Below, piece by piece: positions 37,108 through 47,407 of a stretch of 64,000 nucleotides of DNA. The stretch's first letter is position 1; every line of letters starts with the position of its first letter. This stretch comes from Limibacillus halophilus (GTDB lineage Bacteria > Pseudomonadota > Alphaproteobacteria > Kiloniellales > CECT-8803): positions 372,001 through 436,000 of the forward strand of contig NZ_JACHXA010000002.1 of NCBI RefSeq assembly GCF_014191775.1. The letters are read 5' to 3'. The notes beneath the pieces were generated by a model. That model was given only the letters and a program-made list of their open reading frames with translations, ran no database searches and had not been told where the DNA came from. The translations under genes were made by a program, and so were the position numbers.

Positions 37108-37147
37108 TCGCCCGAGCGGCCCGTTAGCGGCTGCAAGTGGTCAGGGG
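37101..37147 (+). promoter_or_regulatory. Leader hairpin upstream of leuA (candidate attenuator)
   Basis: CCCCTGATCGC (37101-37111) pairs with GTGGTCAGGGG (37137-37147), an 11-bp stem with two G-U pairs. An alternative hairpin, GGCCTC/GAGGCC (37069-37074 with 37081-37086), lies within the Leu codons. No T-run follows the main stem, so control may be by Rho or by ribosome access rather than by a classical terminator. Confidence 0.5.
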
Positions 37148-37204
37148 ATTGAAACGGCGAGCAACGTAGGGTCTTACCGACCGCTTATCACGAGGAACGA
37201 GATC

Positions 37205-38761
37205 ATGAGTACCAAGACAAACAAATCCAATCGCGTCATCATTTTCGACACCACCTTGCGCGACGGCGAGCAGGCACCGGGCTGTTCGATGAACCTGGAA
37301 GAAAAAATTCAGGTCGCCCAGGTGCTCGACGAAATGGGTGTGGACGTTATCGAAGCTGGCTTCCCCATCGCCTCCAACGGCGATTTCCAGTCGGTTCAGG
37401 AAGTCTCGAAGCGGGTCAAGAATGCTCAAGTGGCCGGTTTGGCCCGCGCCACGCGCAAGGATATAGACCGTGCGTGGGAAGCTTTGCAGCCTGCTGTTAA
37501 CCCACGCATTCACAGCTTCCTGTCCACGTCGCCTCTGCACATGAAGTACAAGCTGCAAATGGAGCCGGAAGCCGTACATCAAGCGGTGGCCGACAGCATT
37601 TCCTACGCCCGCAACCTCTGTGACAACGTCGAGTGGTCACCCGAAGACGGCACCCGAACCGAGCATGATTTCCTGTGTCGCTGTGTCGAGACCGCCATCA
37701 AGGCCGGCGCCAGCACGATCAACATTCCAGACACGGTCGGATACACGGTGCCTGAGGAATTCCATGCCCTGATCGAGATGCTGATGAATCGGGTGCCCAA
37801 CATCGACAAGGCGATCATCTCGGTACACTGCCACAACGATCTGGGCCTGGCGGTCGCCAACTCCCTGGCAGCTTTGAAAGCTGGTGCCCGGCAGATCGAA
37901 TGCACGATCAACGGTATTGGCGAACGGGCCGGTAACTGCGCCATGGAAGAAGTTGTCATGGCCTTGCGCACCCGTAGCGATGCGATGCCCTACGAGAGCG
38001 GCGTCGACACAACCCAGATTATGCGTGCGTCCCGCCTGGTATCGACGGTCACTGGCTTTTCCGTCCAGCCCAACAAGGCCATCGTCGGCGCCAATGCCTT
38101 CGCCCATGAAAGCGGCATCCATCAGGACGGCATGCTCAAGAATGCCCAAACGTACGAGATCATGACGCCGGAGTCGGTCGGGTTGACCCGCTCGAACTTG
38201 GTGATGGGCAAGCATTCGGGCCGCCATGCCTTCAAGGCGAAGCTAGAGGAGTTGGGTTTCGAGTTGGCGGAGAACGAGTTCCAGGATGCTTTCGTCCGCT
38301 TCAAGGATTTGGCGGACCACAAGAAAGACATCTACGACGAGGATATCGTTGCCTTGGTCGATGATGCGGTGGTACGCACCAACGATCACATCCGGTTTGT
38401 CTCCCTTCAGGTCGTCTGCGGTTCGACCGGTCCGCAAACCGCCGAGTTGGCTTTGACCGTAGAAGGTGAGAGCAAGGCCAACAAGGCGGAAGGAAACGGC
38501 CCCGTCGACGCGACTTTCGCTGCAATTCGCAGCATTGTCCCGCATGAGGCCAAGTTGCAACTCTATCAAGTGCATGCCGTGACCGGCGGCACCGACGCGC
38601 AAGCTCAGGTTACGGTTCGGTTGGAAGAAGACGGCAAAACCGTCATCGGCCAAGGAGCCGACCATGACACGCTGGTCGCCTCTGCGCGTGCCTATGTCAA
38701 TGCATTGAACAAGCTGTTGGTTAAGCGCGAAAAGGGACTGCCGGAAGCCATGACAGCGTGA
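37205..38761 (+). CDS. leuA: 2-isopropylmalate synthase
   Basis: A 518-residue enzyme, first step of leucine synthesis from 2-oxoisovalerate and acetyl-CoA. The catalytic barrel shows FDTTLRDGEQAPGCSM, the metal-binding HCHNDLGLAVANSLAAL and NGIGERAGN. The C-terminal regulatory domain from about residue 395 (VSLQVVCGSTGPQTAELAL) binds leucine for feedback. Length matches the type I family. The start has an AGGAACGAG ribosome site. Behind the leader peptide, both translation sensing and feedback by leucine are likely. Confidence 0.96.
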   Translation: MSTKTNKSNRVIIFDTTLRDGEQAPGCSMNLEEKIQVAQVLDEMGVDVIEAGFPIASNGDFQSVQEVSKRVKNAQVAGLARATRKDIDRAWEALQPAVNPRIHSFLSTSPLHMKYKLQMEPEAVHQAVADSISYARNLCDNVEWSPEDGTRTEHDFLCRCVETAIKAGASTINIPDTVGYTVPEEFHALIEMLMNRVPNIDKAIISVHCHNDLGLAVANSLAALKAGARQIECTINGIGERAGNCAMEEVVMALRTRSDAMPYESGVDTTQIMRASRLVSTVTGFSVQPNKAIVGANAFAHESGIHQDGMLKNAQTYEIMTPESVGLTRSNLVMGKHSGRHAFKAKLEELGFELAENEFQDAFVRFKDLADHKKDIYDEDIVALVDDAVVRTNDHIRFVSLQVVCGSTGPQTAELALTVEGESKANKAEGNGPVDATFAAIRSIVPHEAKLQLYQVHAVTGGTDAQAQVTVRLEEDGKTVIGQGADHDTLVASARAYVNALNKLLVKREKGLPEAMTA

Positions 38762-38828
38762 AATAGCCGCTGTGGAGGATTTCGTTACGATTGGTAAAAG
38801 ACAAAAAAACGAAAGACTGCCTTGAAAT

Positions 38829-38869
38829 CGTCACGGCGGAGCGTTAAGCGTCAACGCACCGCCGTGACG
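38829..38869 (+). terminator. Long hairpin between leuA and mreB (probable terminator)
   Basis: CGTCACGGCGG pairs with CCGCCGTGACG, and inside it GCGTT pairs with AACGC: 16 base pairs with one A-A mismatch and a 7-base loop. Only a short CTTTC follows, so it may be a Rho-independent terminator of weak type or an RNA-stability element. Confidence 0.55.
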
Positions 38870-38896
38870 CAACCTTTCATAGGGTATTTAGTCTAA

Positions 38897-39937
<1,041 letters not shown>

Positions 39938-40074
39938 GAAATCGCGATAATCTTTTGCCTTTGTTAAGGCATTTGGTTTATAAAATACTATATAGGCTGC
40001 TTTTATGACACTGATACTACCAGATGATGGTGGTGTAGTGGAAAGATTGCAGGGTTAAGCGCCTAACCGAGGGG

Positions 40075-41031
40075 ATGTCCGTGAAACGGCGAGAAAGCCC
40101 TATTTCCAAAGCTAGTTCTCCCTTCAAGGGTTGGACGAACCGCTTCGCCTTCGGCGCATTCATCGCATTATCTTTTTCGCTGATGCTACTCGGCAAAGCC
40201 GACACTGTTGCGGTCGAGCGCTTGCGAAGCACTGTTGCCGATCTGTCGGCACCCGTTCTCAGCTTGATCGCCGAACCTATCGCCACGGTGCGCGACACGA
40301 TCTCCCAGATTGATTCCTATCGCAGCTTACAGCAGGAAAATGCGCGCCTCATCGCGCAGAACCGGCAACTCATGGAATGGCAGGGTGTCGCGCGGCATCT
40401 GACGAGCGAGAACGAAAAGCTCCGCACGTTGTTGAATGTCGCGCCGCGGCCGTTCATGAACAGCATGACCGCCCGAATCATCGCCGACAACCGCGGCGCC
40501 TTCGCACGCACCTTGCTGGTAGATGCCGGATATCAGCAGGGTGTGGAGAAGAACCAAGCAGCAGTCACCGAGGCCGGTCTCGTAGGACGGGTCGTGGAAG
40601 TCGGCCGTCGCTCCGCGCGCCTATTGCTGATCACGGACATCAACAGCCGCATTCCGGTAATGCGCCAGAGCGGCGGCGATCGAGCCGTGCTTTCGGGCAC
40701 CAACGGCGACCGCCTGAAGTTGCTTTATCTCGATCCCAGCAAACCTCTGCTTATCGGCGAGAGGATCGTGACCTCGGGTAACGGCGGGATTTTTCCACCG
40801 GGCATCCCCATCGGTCGGGTCGCAAAGATCGAAGGCGAGCAGATCGCCGTCGAGCCTTTCGTTGATTGGGGACACCTCGAGTACCTCAAGCTGATCAGCT
40901 ACCGCCCGGACGATAGCCTGCTACCGCTTGGCTTTGCGGCCAGCATGCAGGCCATCGTCAATGGGCCTGACGACGGCACCCGGGGGTTTGAAAAAGCTTC
41001 AGCGGGCGGGGCCGTACTCTCGCACCCGTGA
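40075..41031 (+). CDS. mreC: Rod-shape determining protein MreC
   Basis: A 318-residue bitopic protein. One membrane helix lies at about residues 24-42 (FAFGAFIALSFSLMLLG), then a coiled coil (SYRSLQQENARLIAQNRQLMEWQ) and the beta-rich periplasmic domain (ARIIADNRGAFARTLLVDAG, LLITDINSRIPVM). It links the elongation machinery to MreB and PBP2. Its stop overlaps the mreD start (GTGA). A GAGGGG ribosome site precedes the ATG. Confidence 0.94.
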   Translation: MSVKRRESPISKASSPFKGWTNRFAFGAFIALSFSLMLLGKADTVAVERLRSTVADLSAPVLSLIAEPIATVRDTISQIDSYRSLQQENARLIAQNRQLMEWQGVARHLTSENEKLRTLLNVAPRPFMNSMTARIIADNRGAFARTLLVDAGYQQGVEKNQAAVTEAGLVGRVVEVGRRSARLLLITDINSRIPVMRQSGGDRAVLSGTNGDRLKLLYLDPSKPLLIGERIVTSGNGGIFPPGIPIGRVAKIEGEQIAVEPFVDWGHLEYLKLISYRPDDSLLPLGFAASMQAIVNGPDDGTRGFEKASAGGAVLSHP

Positions 41032-41558
41032 TCCCTGCGGGGCGAGAGGTGAAGGGACCTTTTCTCCAACGAGTCGACCTGGCGCTTCGTAGTGCCGTCC
41101 CTTTGGGATTCAGCTTCTTTCTCGTGCTGGTCGGGCAGGTCCCCTTCGGCATGAGCGGCGGTGCCGTGCTGGCACCGCATCTGGCGTTGATTTGTGTTTT
41201 CTATTGGGCGGTTCACCGGCCCGACCTGATGCCTGCTTGGGGGGTGTTCTTGCTGGGCCTTTTCCAGGACCTCTTGACCGGCGGCCCTCTGGGCGTGGGT
41301 AGTTTTACCCTGTTGTTCGGTTACGGGATCATCGTTTCCCAGCGCCGTTTCCTCGTCAGCTTCGGCGTGCCGCTTCTATGGCTGTCCTTCGCGGTTACCG
41401 CCTTCATCGTGATGACGATAGCCTGGCTCGCTTCAATCCTATTGATGTGGCGCCTTTTAAGCCCCAGCCAACAGATCTTTCAGTTTTCCATGTCGGTCGC
41501 CGTCTACCCCTTGTTCGCCTGGATCTTAGCGCGTACACAACAGAGCTTGATCCGATAG
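41028..41558 (+). CDS. mreD: Rod-shape determining protein MreD
   Basis: A 176-residue membrane protein with about five helices (for example LGFSFFLVLVGQVPFG and AWGVFLLGLFQDLLTGGPLG). The motif FQDLLTGGPLG is typical of MreD. Start at GTG 41028, overlapping the mreC stop; a GTG at 41049 is an alternative. Eleven bases separate it from mrdA. Confidence 0.85.
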   Translation: MIPAGREVKGPFLQRVDLALRSAVPLGFSFFLVLVGQVPFGMSGGAVLAPHLALICVFYWAVHRPDLMPAWGVFLLGLFQDLLTGGPLGVGSFTLLFGYGIIVSQRRFLVSFGVPLLWLSFAVTAFIVMTIAWLASILLMWRLLSPSQQIFQFSMSVAVYPLFAWILARTQQSLIR

Positions 41559-41568
41559 ACTGTTTGCC

Positions 41569-43449
41569 ATGGCCAGAAACAGCAACGACCAGGACAGATA
41601 CCGTAGCTTCACCCGCCGGGCGGCGATGTTGGGCTTGGGGCAGCTCGGGTTGTTCTCGTTACTCGCAGGGCGTCTCTATTACCTGCAGGTGGTCGAATCC
41701 GACCGCTATGTGATGTTGGCCGAAGACAACCGGATCAACGTACGCCTGCTCGCCCCGCCACGCGGTCTTATCCTAGATCGCTTCGGTCGCGAACTTGCCA
41801 GTAACGAACCTACCTACCGTGCCATTGTCGTTCCGGAGCAAACCAACGATCTGAACGCTTTGTTGGATGAGATGAGCCGCTATTCGGAGATATCCGAGGC
41901 GGAACGTGATCGGGTGTTGCGCGAAGCCCACCGAAAGAGATCATTCCTCCCGATTACGGTGAAAGAGAACCTGACTTGGGAAGAAGTCAGCCGCATCGAG
42001 GTCAACGCACCCGATCTACCCGGTGTCACCATCGAGGCCGGGGAAACACGAAGCTATCCTTACGGTGTTTCCATGTCGCATATCGTCGGTTATGTCTCGG
42101 CGGTTTCCGAGGAAGAGCTGACGGGCGACCCCCTGCTGGAACTCCCCGGCTTTCGGATCGGCAAAAGCGGTATCGAGAAAAATTACGACACCGTGCTCCG
42201 TGGCAGTCCAGGCAATCGGCAGGTCGAGGTCAATGCCGTTGGGCGGGTCATTCGGGAACTCTCACGCCAGGAGGGCGTTGCCGGAAAAGCGACCCGGCTG
42301 ACGATCGACGCCGGATTACAGGCCTATGCCTATGGCCGCCTCAGCGGTGAGCGCAGCGCGTCTTCCGTGGTGCTCGACGTCGAAACCGGCGACGTTCTAG
42401 CCCTCGCGAACTATCCTTCTTTCGATCCCACGCCCTTCACCCGCGGCTTGACCCAGCTAGAGTGGGACAACCTCGTCAAGGACCCCAGCAATCCACTTTC
42501 GAACAAGGCGACCCGCGGCGCCTACGCCCCCGGCTCAACCTTCAAGATGATCGTCGCGCTTGCCGCCTTGGAAATGGGAATCGACGCCAAGCAGGAAGCC
42601 TTTTGCCCCGGCTATGTTACGCTTGGAAATGCGCGATTTCACTGCTGGAAGCGTTGGGGCCACGGCAAGATGGACATGCATCGCGCCATCCGCCATTCCT
42701 GTGACGTTTATTTTTACGAGCTCTCGAAGAAAGTCGGCATTGATCGCATTTCCGATATGGCCAAGCGTCTTGGGCTCGGCCTCGAAACAGGCATTGATCT
42801 GCCCGGCGAGAAAAGCGGCCTGATTCCTACGCGCGGATGGAAAGTCAGCACGATCGGCGAACCCTGGCAGATGGGCGAAACGCTGATCACCGCAATCGGA
42901 CAAGGTTTCGTGACGGCGACACCCTTGCAGCTTGCCGTCATGACCGCGCGGCTCGCCAGCGGGCTGGAGATCAAGCCAAGGCTGCTGCAAGAGCCTGCCA
43001 ATCCGGATTTTGAGGGCGACGCGCCACCGGCATCAGCCAGCCTAAACATCCCGGAACGCCATCTGGAGATCGTGCGTCAAGCGATGGACGCCGTGACCAA
43101 CGACCAGCGCGGTACTGCTTACCGCGCCCGCATTGCCATTGAAGGACAGGAAATGGCCGGAAAGACCGGCACCAGCCAGGTTCGACGAATTTCCATGGCC
43201 GAACGCGAGGCCGGTGTGGTCAAGAATGAAGACCTGCCCTGGCGCCGACGCGATCACGCACTTTTCGTCGCTTACGCCCCAGTCGAGAAGCCCCGCTATT
43301 GCTGCTCGGTGGTGGTGGAGCACGGCGGCGGCGGTTCGACGACGGCGGCGCCCATCGCTCGTGACATCCTGATCGAGGCGCAACGCCGTGATCCACTCGG
43401 GAAGAGCACCGCCGAACAACTGGCCCGCGCCTCCAAGGAGGATAGTTGA
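41569..43449 (+). CDS. mrdA: Penicillin-binding protein 2 (transpeptidase)
   Basis: A 626-residue monofunctional transpeptidase for cell elongation. It has an N-terminal membrane anchor (MLGLGQLGLFSLLAGRLYYLQVV), a PBP dimerisation domain (AEDNRINVRLLAPPRGLILDRFGRELA) and a transpeptidase domain with S323-T-F-K326, the second motif in RHSCDVY (SxD instead of the common SxN) and K532-T-G. Length fits the family. Its gene ends 4 bases before rodA. Confidence 0.95.
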   Translation: MARNSNDQDRYRSFTRRAAMLGLGQLGLFSLLAGRLYYLQVVESDRYVMLAEDNRINVRLLAPPRGLILDRFGRELASNEPTYRAIVVPEQTNDLNALLDEMSRYSEISEAERDRVLREAHRKRSFLPITVKENLTWEEVSRIEVNAPDLPGVTIEAGETRSYPYGVSMSHIVGYVSAVSEEELTGDPLLELPGFRIGKSGIEKNYDTVLRGSPGNRQVEVNAVGRVIRELSRQEGVAGKATRLTIDAGLQAYAYGRLSGERSASSVVLDVETGDVLALANYPSFDPTPFTRGLTQLEWDNLVKDPSNPLSNKATRGAYAPGSTFKMIVALAALEMGIDAKQEAFCPGYVTLGNARFHCWKRWGHGKMDMHRAIRHSCDVYFYELSKKVGIDRISDMAKRLGLGLETGIDLPGEKSGLIPTRGWKVSTIGEPWQMGETLITAIGQGFVTATPLQLAVMTARLASGLEIKPRLLQEPANPDFEGDAPPASASLNIPERHLEIVRQAMDAVTNDQRGTAYRARIAIEGQEMAGKTGTSQVRRISMAEREAGVVKNEDLPWRRRDHALFVAYAPVEKPRYCCSVVVEHGGGGSTTAAPIARDILIEAQRRDPLGKSTAEQLARASKEDS

Positions 43450-43453
43450 GGCC

Positions 43454-44611
43454 ATGTCGCTCAGTTTTACCTCCCTGCGCCCGAACCCGCGCCTGACACT
43501 GGTTCAAAAGGTCTGGAACATAAGCTGGGGTTTGGTACTCCTGATCCTTTTGCTGGCGGTGATCGGTGGCGGAATGCTCTATTCCGCAGCCAATGGGAGC
43601 TTTGATCCCTGGGCCTCGCGCCAGGCATTGCGCTTCGGTGGCGCCTTCCTGCTGATGATCGTCATTGCCTTGATCGATGTGCGCAAGTGGTACGCGATCA
43701 GTTACCTGGGATACTTCGGCGTGGTGGCGCTGCTGATCTCGGTGGAACTATTCGGCGAGATCGGTATGGGCGCGCAGCGTTGGATCGACTTGAAGGTTAT
43801 CCAACTTCAGCCCTCTGAAATGATGAAGGTCGCCCTGGTCATGGCGCTGGCGCGGTACTTTCATGGCCTTAACCTGGAGGATATCGGCCGCCCAACCCGC
43901 CTGCTTATTCCCTTGGTAATGGTCCTGGCGCCGGTCGCTCTCGTACTCAAGCAACCCGACCTGGGAACCGCCCTGACCTTGCTGGCGATCGGCGGCGGGG
44001 TTTTCTTCATTGTCGGAGTGCGTCTTTGGAAGTTCGCACTGGTTGTAGCGGGCGCGCTGGCGGCTATCCCCGTGGCGTGGCAGTTCCTGCACACTTATCA
44101 AAAGAACCGCGTCCTCACCTTCTTGAACCCGGAGACCGATCCCTTGGGTGCCGGGTATCATATTACCCAGTCCAAGATCGCCCTCGGGTCGGGGGGCGTG
44201 GTCGGCAAAGGCTTTCTCCAAGGCACGCAGAGCCACCTCAATTTTCTCCCCGAGAAGCAAACTGACTTCATCTTCACCATGCTCGCCGAAGAATTCGGCA
44301 TGGTTGGAAGCCTTTTGTTGTTGAGCGTCTATCTGGCTTTGATCATTTACGGCTTCGCCATCGCCCTTCGGTCCCATAACCACTTCGGACGCATCCTCGC
44401 GATGGGCCTGACCCTGAATTTGTTCCTCTATGTCTTTATCAACACGGCCATGGTCATGGGATTGATCCCTGTGGTCGGTGTCCCCCTGCCGCTCATTTCC
44501 TATGGTGGCACGGCAATGATTACCGTAATGGCAGGCTTTGGTCTGATGCTTTCGGTATTTGTTCACAGGGACATCCGTATACCGCGCCAGGGCCCCGGTA
44601 GTATGGATTGA
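43454..44611 (+). CDS. rodA: Rod-shape SEDS glycosyltransferase RodA
   Basis: A 385-residue SEDS protein with ten membrane segments that polymerises glycan strands with PBP2. Family marks are QPSEMMKVALVMALARYFH, KQPDLGTALTLLAIG and SHLNFLPEKQTDFIFTMLAEEFG. ATG 43454 follows AAGGAGG; the frame is open 22 codons upstream inside mrdA. The TGA stop overlaps the TTG start proposed for the gamma-glutamyltransferase gene. Confidence 0.95.
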   Translation: MSLSFTSLRPNPRLTLVQKVWNISWGLVLLILLLAVIGGGMLYSAANGSFDPWASRQALRFGGAFLLMIVIALIDVRKWYAISYLGYFGVVALLISVELFGEIGMGAQRWIDLKVIQLQPSEMMKVALVMALARYFHGLNLEDIGRPTRLLIPLVMVLAPVALVLKQPDLGTALTLLAIGGGVFFIVGVRLWKFALVVAGALAAIPVAWQFLHTYQKNRVLTFLNPETDPLGAGYHITQSKIALGSGGVVGKGFLQGTQSHLNFLPEKQTDFIFTMLAEEFGMVGSLLLLSVYLALIIYGFAIALRSHNHFGRILAMGLTLNLFLYVFINTAMVMGLIPVVGVPLPLISYGGTAMITVMAGFGLMLSVFVHRDIRIPRQGPGSMD

Positions 44612-46233
44612 ACGACGTGCCTGAACTGACCCAAACAACCGCCCATTACAACGACCGTTTCTCCAACAACCAAACCGTCCGGAAAGCCAGCGCCCAAGGC
44701 CGCAACGGTGCCGTTGTGTCGCAAAGCCGGGTGGCGACGGAGGCTGGACTCAAGGTCTTGCGCGCAGGAGGCAATGCCGTGGACGCGGCGATTGCTACCA
44801 GTTTGGCCGTGGGCGTCGCAGAGCCTTGGATGAGCGGTCTGGGCGGCGGCGGCCTCTGCCTGATCTACCGCGCACGCGATCAGAAGGTATTCGGCTTTGA
44901 CTTCGGCATGCGCGCGCCGCGGGCCCTCGACCCTGCCGATTACCCACTGGACCCCGACGGCGGCATGGCTGGTGATCTCTTCGGTTGGCCAAAGGTGGTT
45001 GAGGACCGCAACTTGCATGGCGCAACAGCAGTTGCCGTGCCGGGCATGACAGCGGGCTTGGGACTGCTGCACGAACGCTTTGGCAGCCGCTCCTGGGCCA
45101 GCCTGTTCGAGAGCGCTATCGCGCTTGCCGACGAAGGATTGCTGGTCGATTGGTTTGCACAGCACCACATCGCGAACAATGCGAGCGGCCTGGTTCGCGA
45201 CCCGGGATGCCGAGCCATCTTCCTGACACCGGAAGGTCTGCCCCCTGCCCCGGTCACCGACCGTCCGCGCTGCCGTAACGTGGCGCTGGCGGCAACCCTG
45301 CGGACTTTGGCGGATCAAGGGGCCGCCGCTCTGCACGAGGGTCCGCTTGCCCAGTCCGTCATCGCCGACCTTCAGGCGTTGGGCAGCCGCATGACTCTGC
45401 AGGACCTGGCGGATACGAAACCGCATACTTATCAACCGGTGCAAGCGCCCCTTGGCTGCGGCCGGGTCTGGGTGCTTCCTGAGTTGAACGGCGGCCCGAC
45501 GATCCTGCGCGCCCTGCAGTCACTGCAATCAAAGGAGGACCCCTTCAAGGGCGCGGCGCCTGACCCGGCGTTCTTCGTAGCTTTTGCCAAGGCAATGCAG
45601 GAGTCCTTTCGCTACCGTCTGGGTGAGCTTGGCGACCAGGAGGGCCGCAGGGGCGTCGAGAGTTGCACCACACACCTCTCGACCGTCGATGGCGAGGGCA
45701 ACATGGTCGCGATGACGCAAACACTGCTATCGGTGTTCGGCTCCAGGGTCTTGCTTCCCGGCAGCGGCCTGCTCATGAACAACGCCATCAACTGGTTCGA
45801 TCCACGTCCCAGCGAAGACGACGACCCGCGCCCCAACGCACTGGCGCCCGGCAAACGGCCACTTTGCAACTATGTGCCATTGATCGGCGAGGATGTTGAT
45901 GGGCGCTTCGCGGTCGGCGGTTCGGGAGGGCGGAAAATTATCCCGGCCGTCGCGCAGCTAGCCGCCTGGCGATTGGGCTACGGCTTGGAGCTCGACACGG
46001 CCATGGCACAGCCACGCCTGGATGTAAGCAGCCCGGAGAGCGTCGGGCTCGACCCTCGTATCGGTCAGGATACAATTGAGGCACTGAACAACGCTGGCAT
46101 TTCCACGCAGGTACTCCGCTGGGGGCCAGCGCCCAACAATTTCGCGATTCTAGGCTGCGCCGAGAGCAGCGACCAAGGCGCCAAAGCCGCCGCCGACCCC
46201 TATCATCCCTGGGCCGAAGCAATGGCATTCTGA
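44608..46233 (+). CDS. ggt: Gamma-glutamyltransferase family protein
   Basis: A 541-residue Ntn hydrolase homologue. It has the N-terminal AEAGLKVLRAGGNAVDAAIATSLAVGVAEPWMSGLGGGG signature and the processing site at T354-T355 in ESCTTHLSTVDGEGNMVAMTQTL, the second Thr region being the expected nucleophile of the small subunit. The C-terminal GGSGGRKIIPAVAQL segment binds the substrate carboxylate. There is no signal peptide, so it is probably cytoplasmic, unlike E. coli Ggt. It starts at a TTG overlapping the rodA stop; a GTG at 44617 is possible. It may act on glutathione or a related gamma-glutamyl compound. Confidence 0.85.
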   Translation: MNDVPELTQTTAHYNDRFSNNQTVRKASAQGRNGAVVSQSRVATEAGLKVLRAGGNAVDAAIATSLAVGVAEPWMSGLGGGGLCLIYRARDQKVFGFDFGMRAPRALDPADYPLDPDGGMAGDLFGWPKVVEDRNLHGATAVAVPGMTAGLGLLHERFGSRSWASLFESAIALADEGLLVDWFAQHHIANNASGLVRDPGCRAIFLTPEGLPPAPVTDRPRCRNVALAATLRTLADQGAAALHEGPLAQSVIADLQALGSRMTLQDLADTKPHTYQPVQAPLGCGRVWVLPELNGGPTILRALQSLQSKEDPFKGAAPDPAFFVAFAKAMQESFRYRLGELGDQEGRRGVESCTTHLSTVDGEGNMVAMTQTLLSVFGSRVLLPGSGLLMNNAINWFDPRPSEDDDPRPNALAPGKRPLCNYVPLIGEDVDGRFAVGGSGGRKIIPAVAQLAAWRLGYGLELDTAMAQPRLDVSSPESVGLDPRIGQDTIEALNNAGISTQVLRWGPAPNNFAILGCAESSDQGAKAAADPYHPWAEAMAF

Positions 46234-46355
46234 CGTAGCGGAAAGACGCTTCAGGGCTTTTATCGGCGCCGCGTACAGAAACCCTTTGCAAAGCGCCCGC
46301 GAATTGCTATCTAAGCGCCCGTTGTTCCCGACACCGTCGCGGACGACACCTCGGT

Positions 46356-46431
<76 letters not shown>

Positions 46432-46723
46432 ATTAAATCAGCAAATACAATAGATGATGAATCGCGTGCTGAGCCGCTGCCAACCGTGTTGCCGCGGGAA
46501 GAAACTGTAAAGCAGCGGAAAGGCGGATCGCGCTAGACGGCGGTTATGTGCTGCGCAAAGAATGACGGCCCCGATGTGGGGCCGTTTCTGTTCTTGCTGG
46601 CAAAGCTGATAGAGGTATTTGCTTAACCACCGCCCCATCGGAGCCGCCAGCCCGGAATGCAACACCCGGAGGGGTTTGTTGCGGGATCCGGGGCTGCGGC
46701 TCCTGGTAGGTTATTGCAGGCTC
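46432..46723. other. Spacer after tRNA-Lys
   Basis: About 290 bases. It contains the tRNA terminator (46565-46595) and a long imperfect inverted repeat at 46651-46692 (CCCGGA/TCCGGG with GCAAC/GTTGC inside) without a T-run. The latter may help end the CMD-family transcript on the minus strand. Confidence 0.55.
46565..46595 (+). terminator. Rho-independent terminator after tRNA-Lys
   Basis: ACGGCCCC pairs with GGGGCCGT, 8 bp around a 5-base loop, followed by TTCTGTTCTT. Confidence 0.75.
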
Positions 46724-47293
46724 TTATTCCGCTGCGGCGCGACTGGGCGGAGTCCAGCCGAAAGCGGCGAATGCTGCGTCGGTCGGCGTGTTGGCAATAT
46801 GATTGACGTAGTTCGACATGACCTTCTGAGCCAGACCGAGGATTACATCCAACACATGACGCTGGGTGTATCCAGCGTCCAGGAAGGCCTGTACATCCTG
46901 TTGACTGACATGGCCGCGTTCACGAACGACTTGGAGAGTGAAGGTCCGCAGGGCTTCAAGCTTTGGATCGGCCAGCGGCGTGTTGTCACGCAAGGCTTTC
47001 ACTGTTTCGTCGTCAACACCCTGCATCTTGGCGATCGCGCTGTGCGCAGGGACACAATAGGTGCATTCATGCTCTACATTGATTGCAAGCCACACGACGT
47101 TGCGCTCGGCCGTGCTCAGGCTGGTTTTCTGGAACAGCCCATGCAGCTGCTGGTAGGCCTCCAGATGCTCCGGCGATTCAGCCATCACGGCATGAAGGTT
47201 TGGAATTCGCCCGAAGCTCTTCTCCGACGCTTCCAACAAACGCTTTGCATCGGCTGGCGCCGTCTCTTTGGTGTGTAGCGTGAAATCAACCAT
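46724..47293 (-). CDS. Carboxymuconolactone decarboxylase/AhpD-like peroxidase-related protein
   Basis: A 189-residue helical protein with the AhpD/CMD motif E-x-x-C77-x-x-C80-x-x-x-H84 (EHECTYCVPAH), a redox-active thiol pair. Such proteins act as alkylhydroperoxidases or their adaptors. Start at ATG 47293 with GGAGAGA just upstream; the frame runs 30 codons further upstream. Single gene, perhaps co-transcribed with the Popeye-domain gene 114 bases upstream. Confidence 0.85.
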   Translation of the reverse strand: MVDFTLHTKETAPADAKRLLEASEKSFGRIPNLHAVMAESPEHLEAYQQLHGLFQKTSLSTAERNVVWLAINVEHECTYCVPAHSAIAKMQGVDDETVKALRDNTPLADPKLEALRTFTLQVVRERGHVSQQDVQAFLDAGYTQRHVLDVILGLAQKVMSNYVNHIANTPTDAAFAAFGWTPPSRAAAE

Positions 47294-47407
47294 ATCTCTC
47301 TCCAATCCATTAAGTTTCCTACAAGCGCCACTCCCGGCGCCCAACTGTCCGTGCCATTTTGTGACGATCGTTCTTTTTTTCAAGAGATGATGGGAAACGT
47401 CACTGTC

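Noticed and set aside
43748-45444. Minus-strand frames of 296 and 293 codons
   Set aside because: They are shadows of rodA and the gamma-glutamyltransferase gene.
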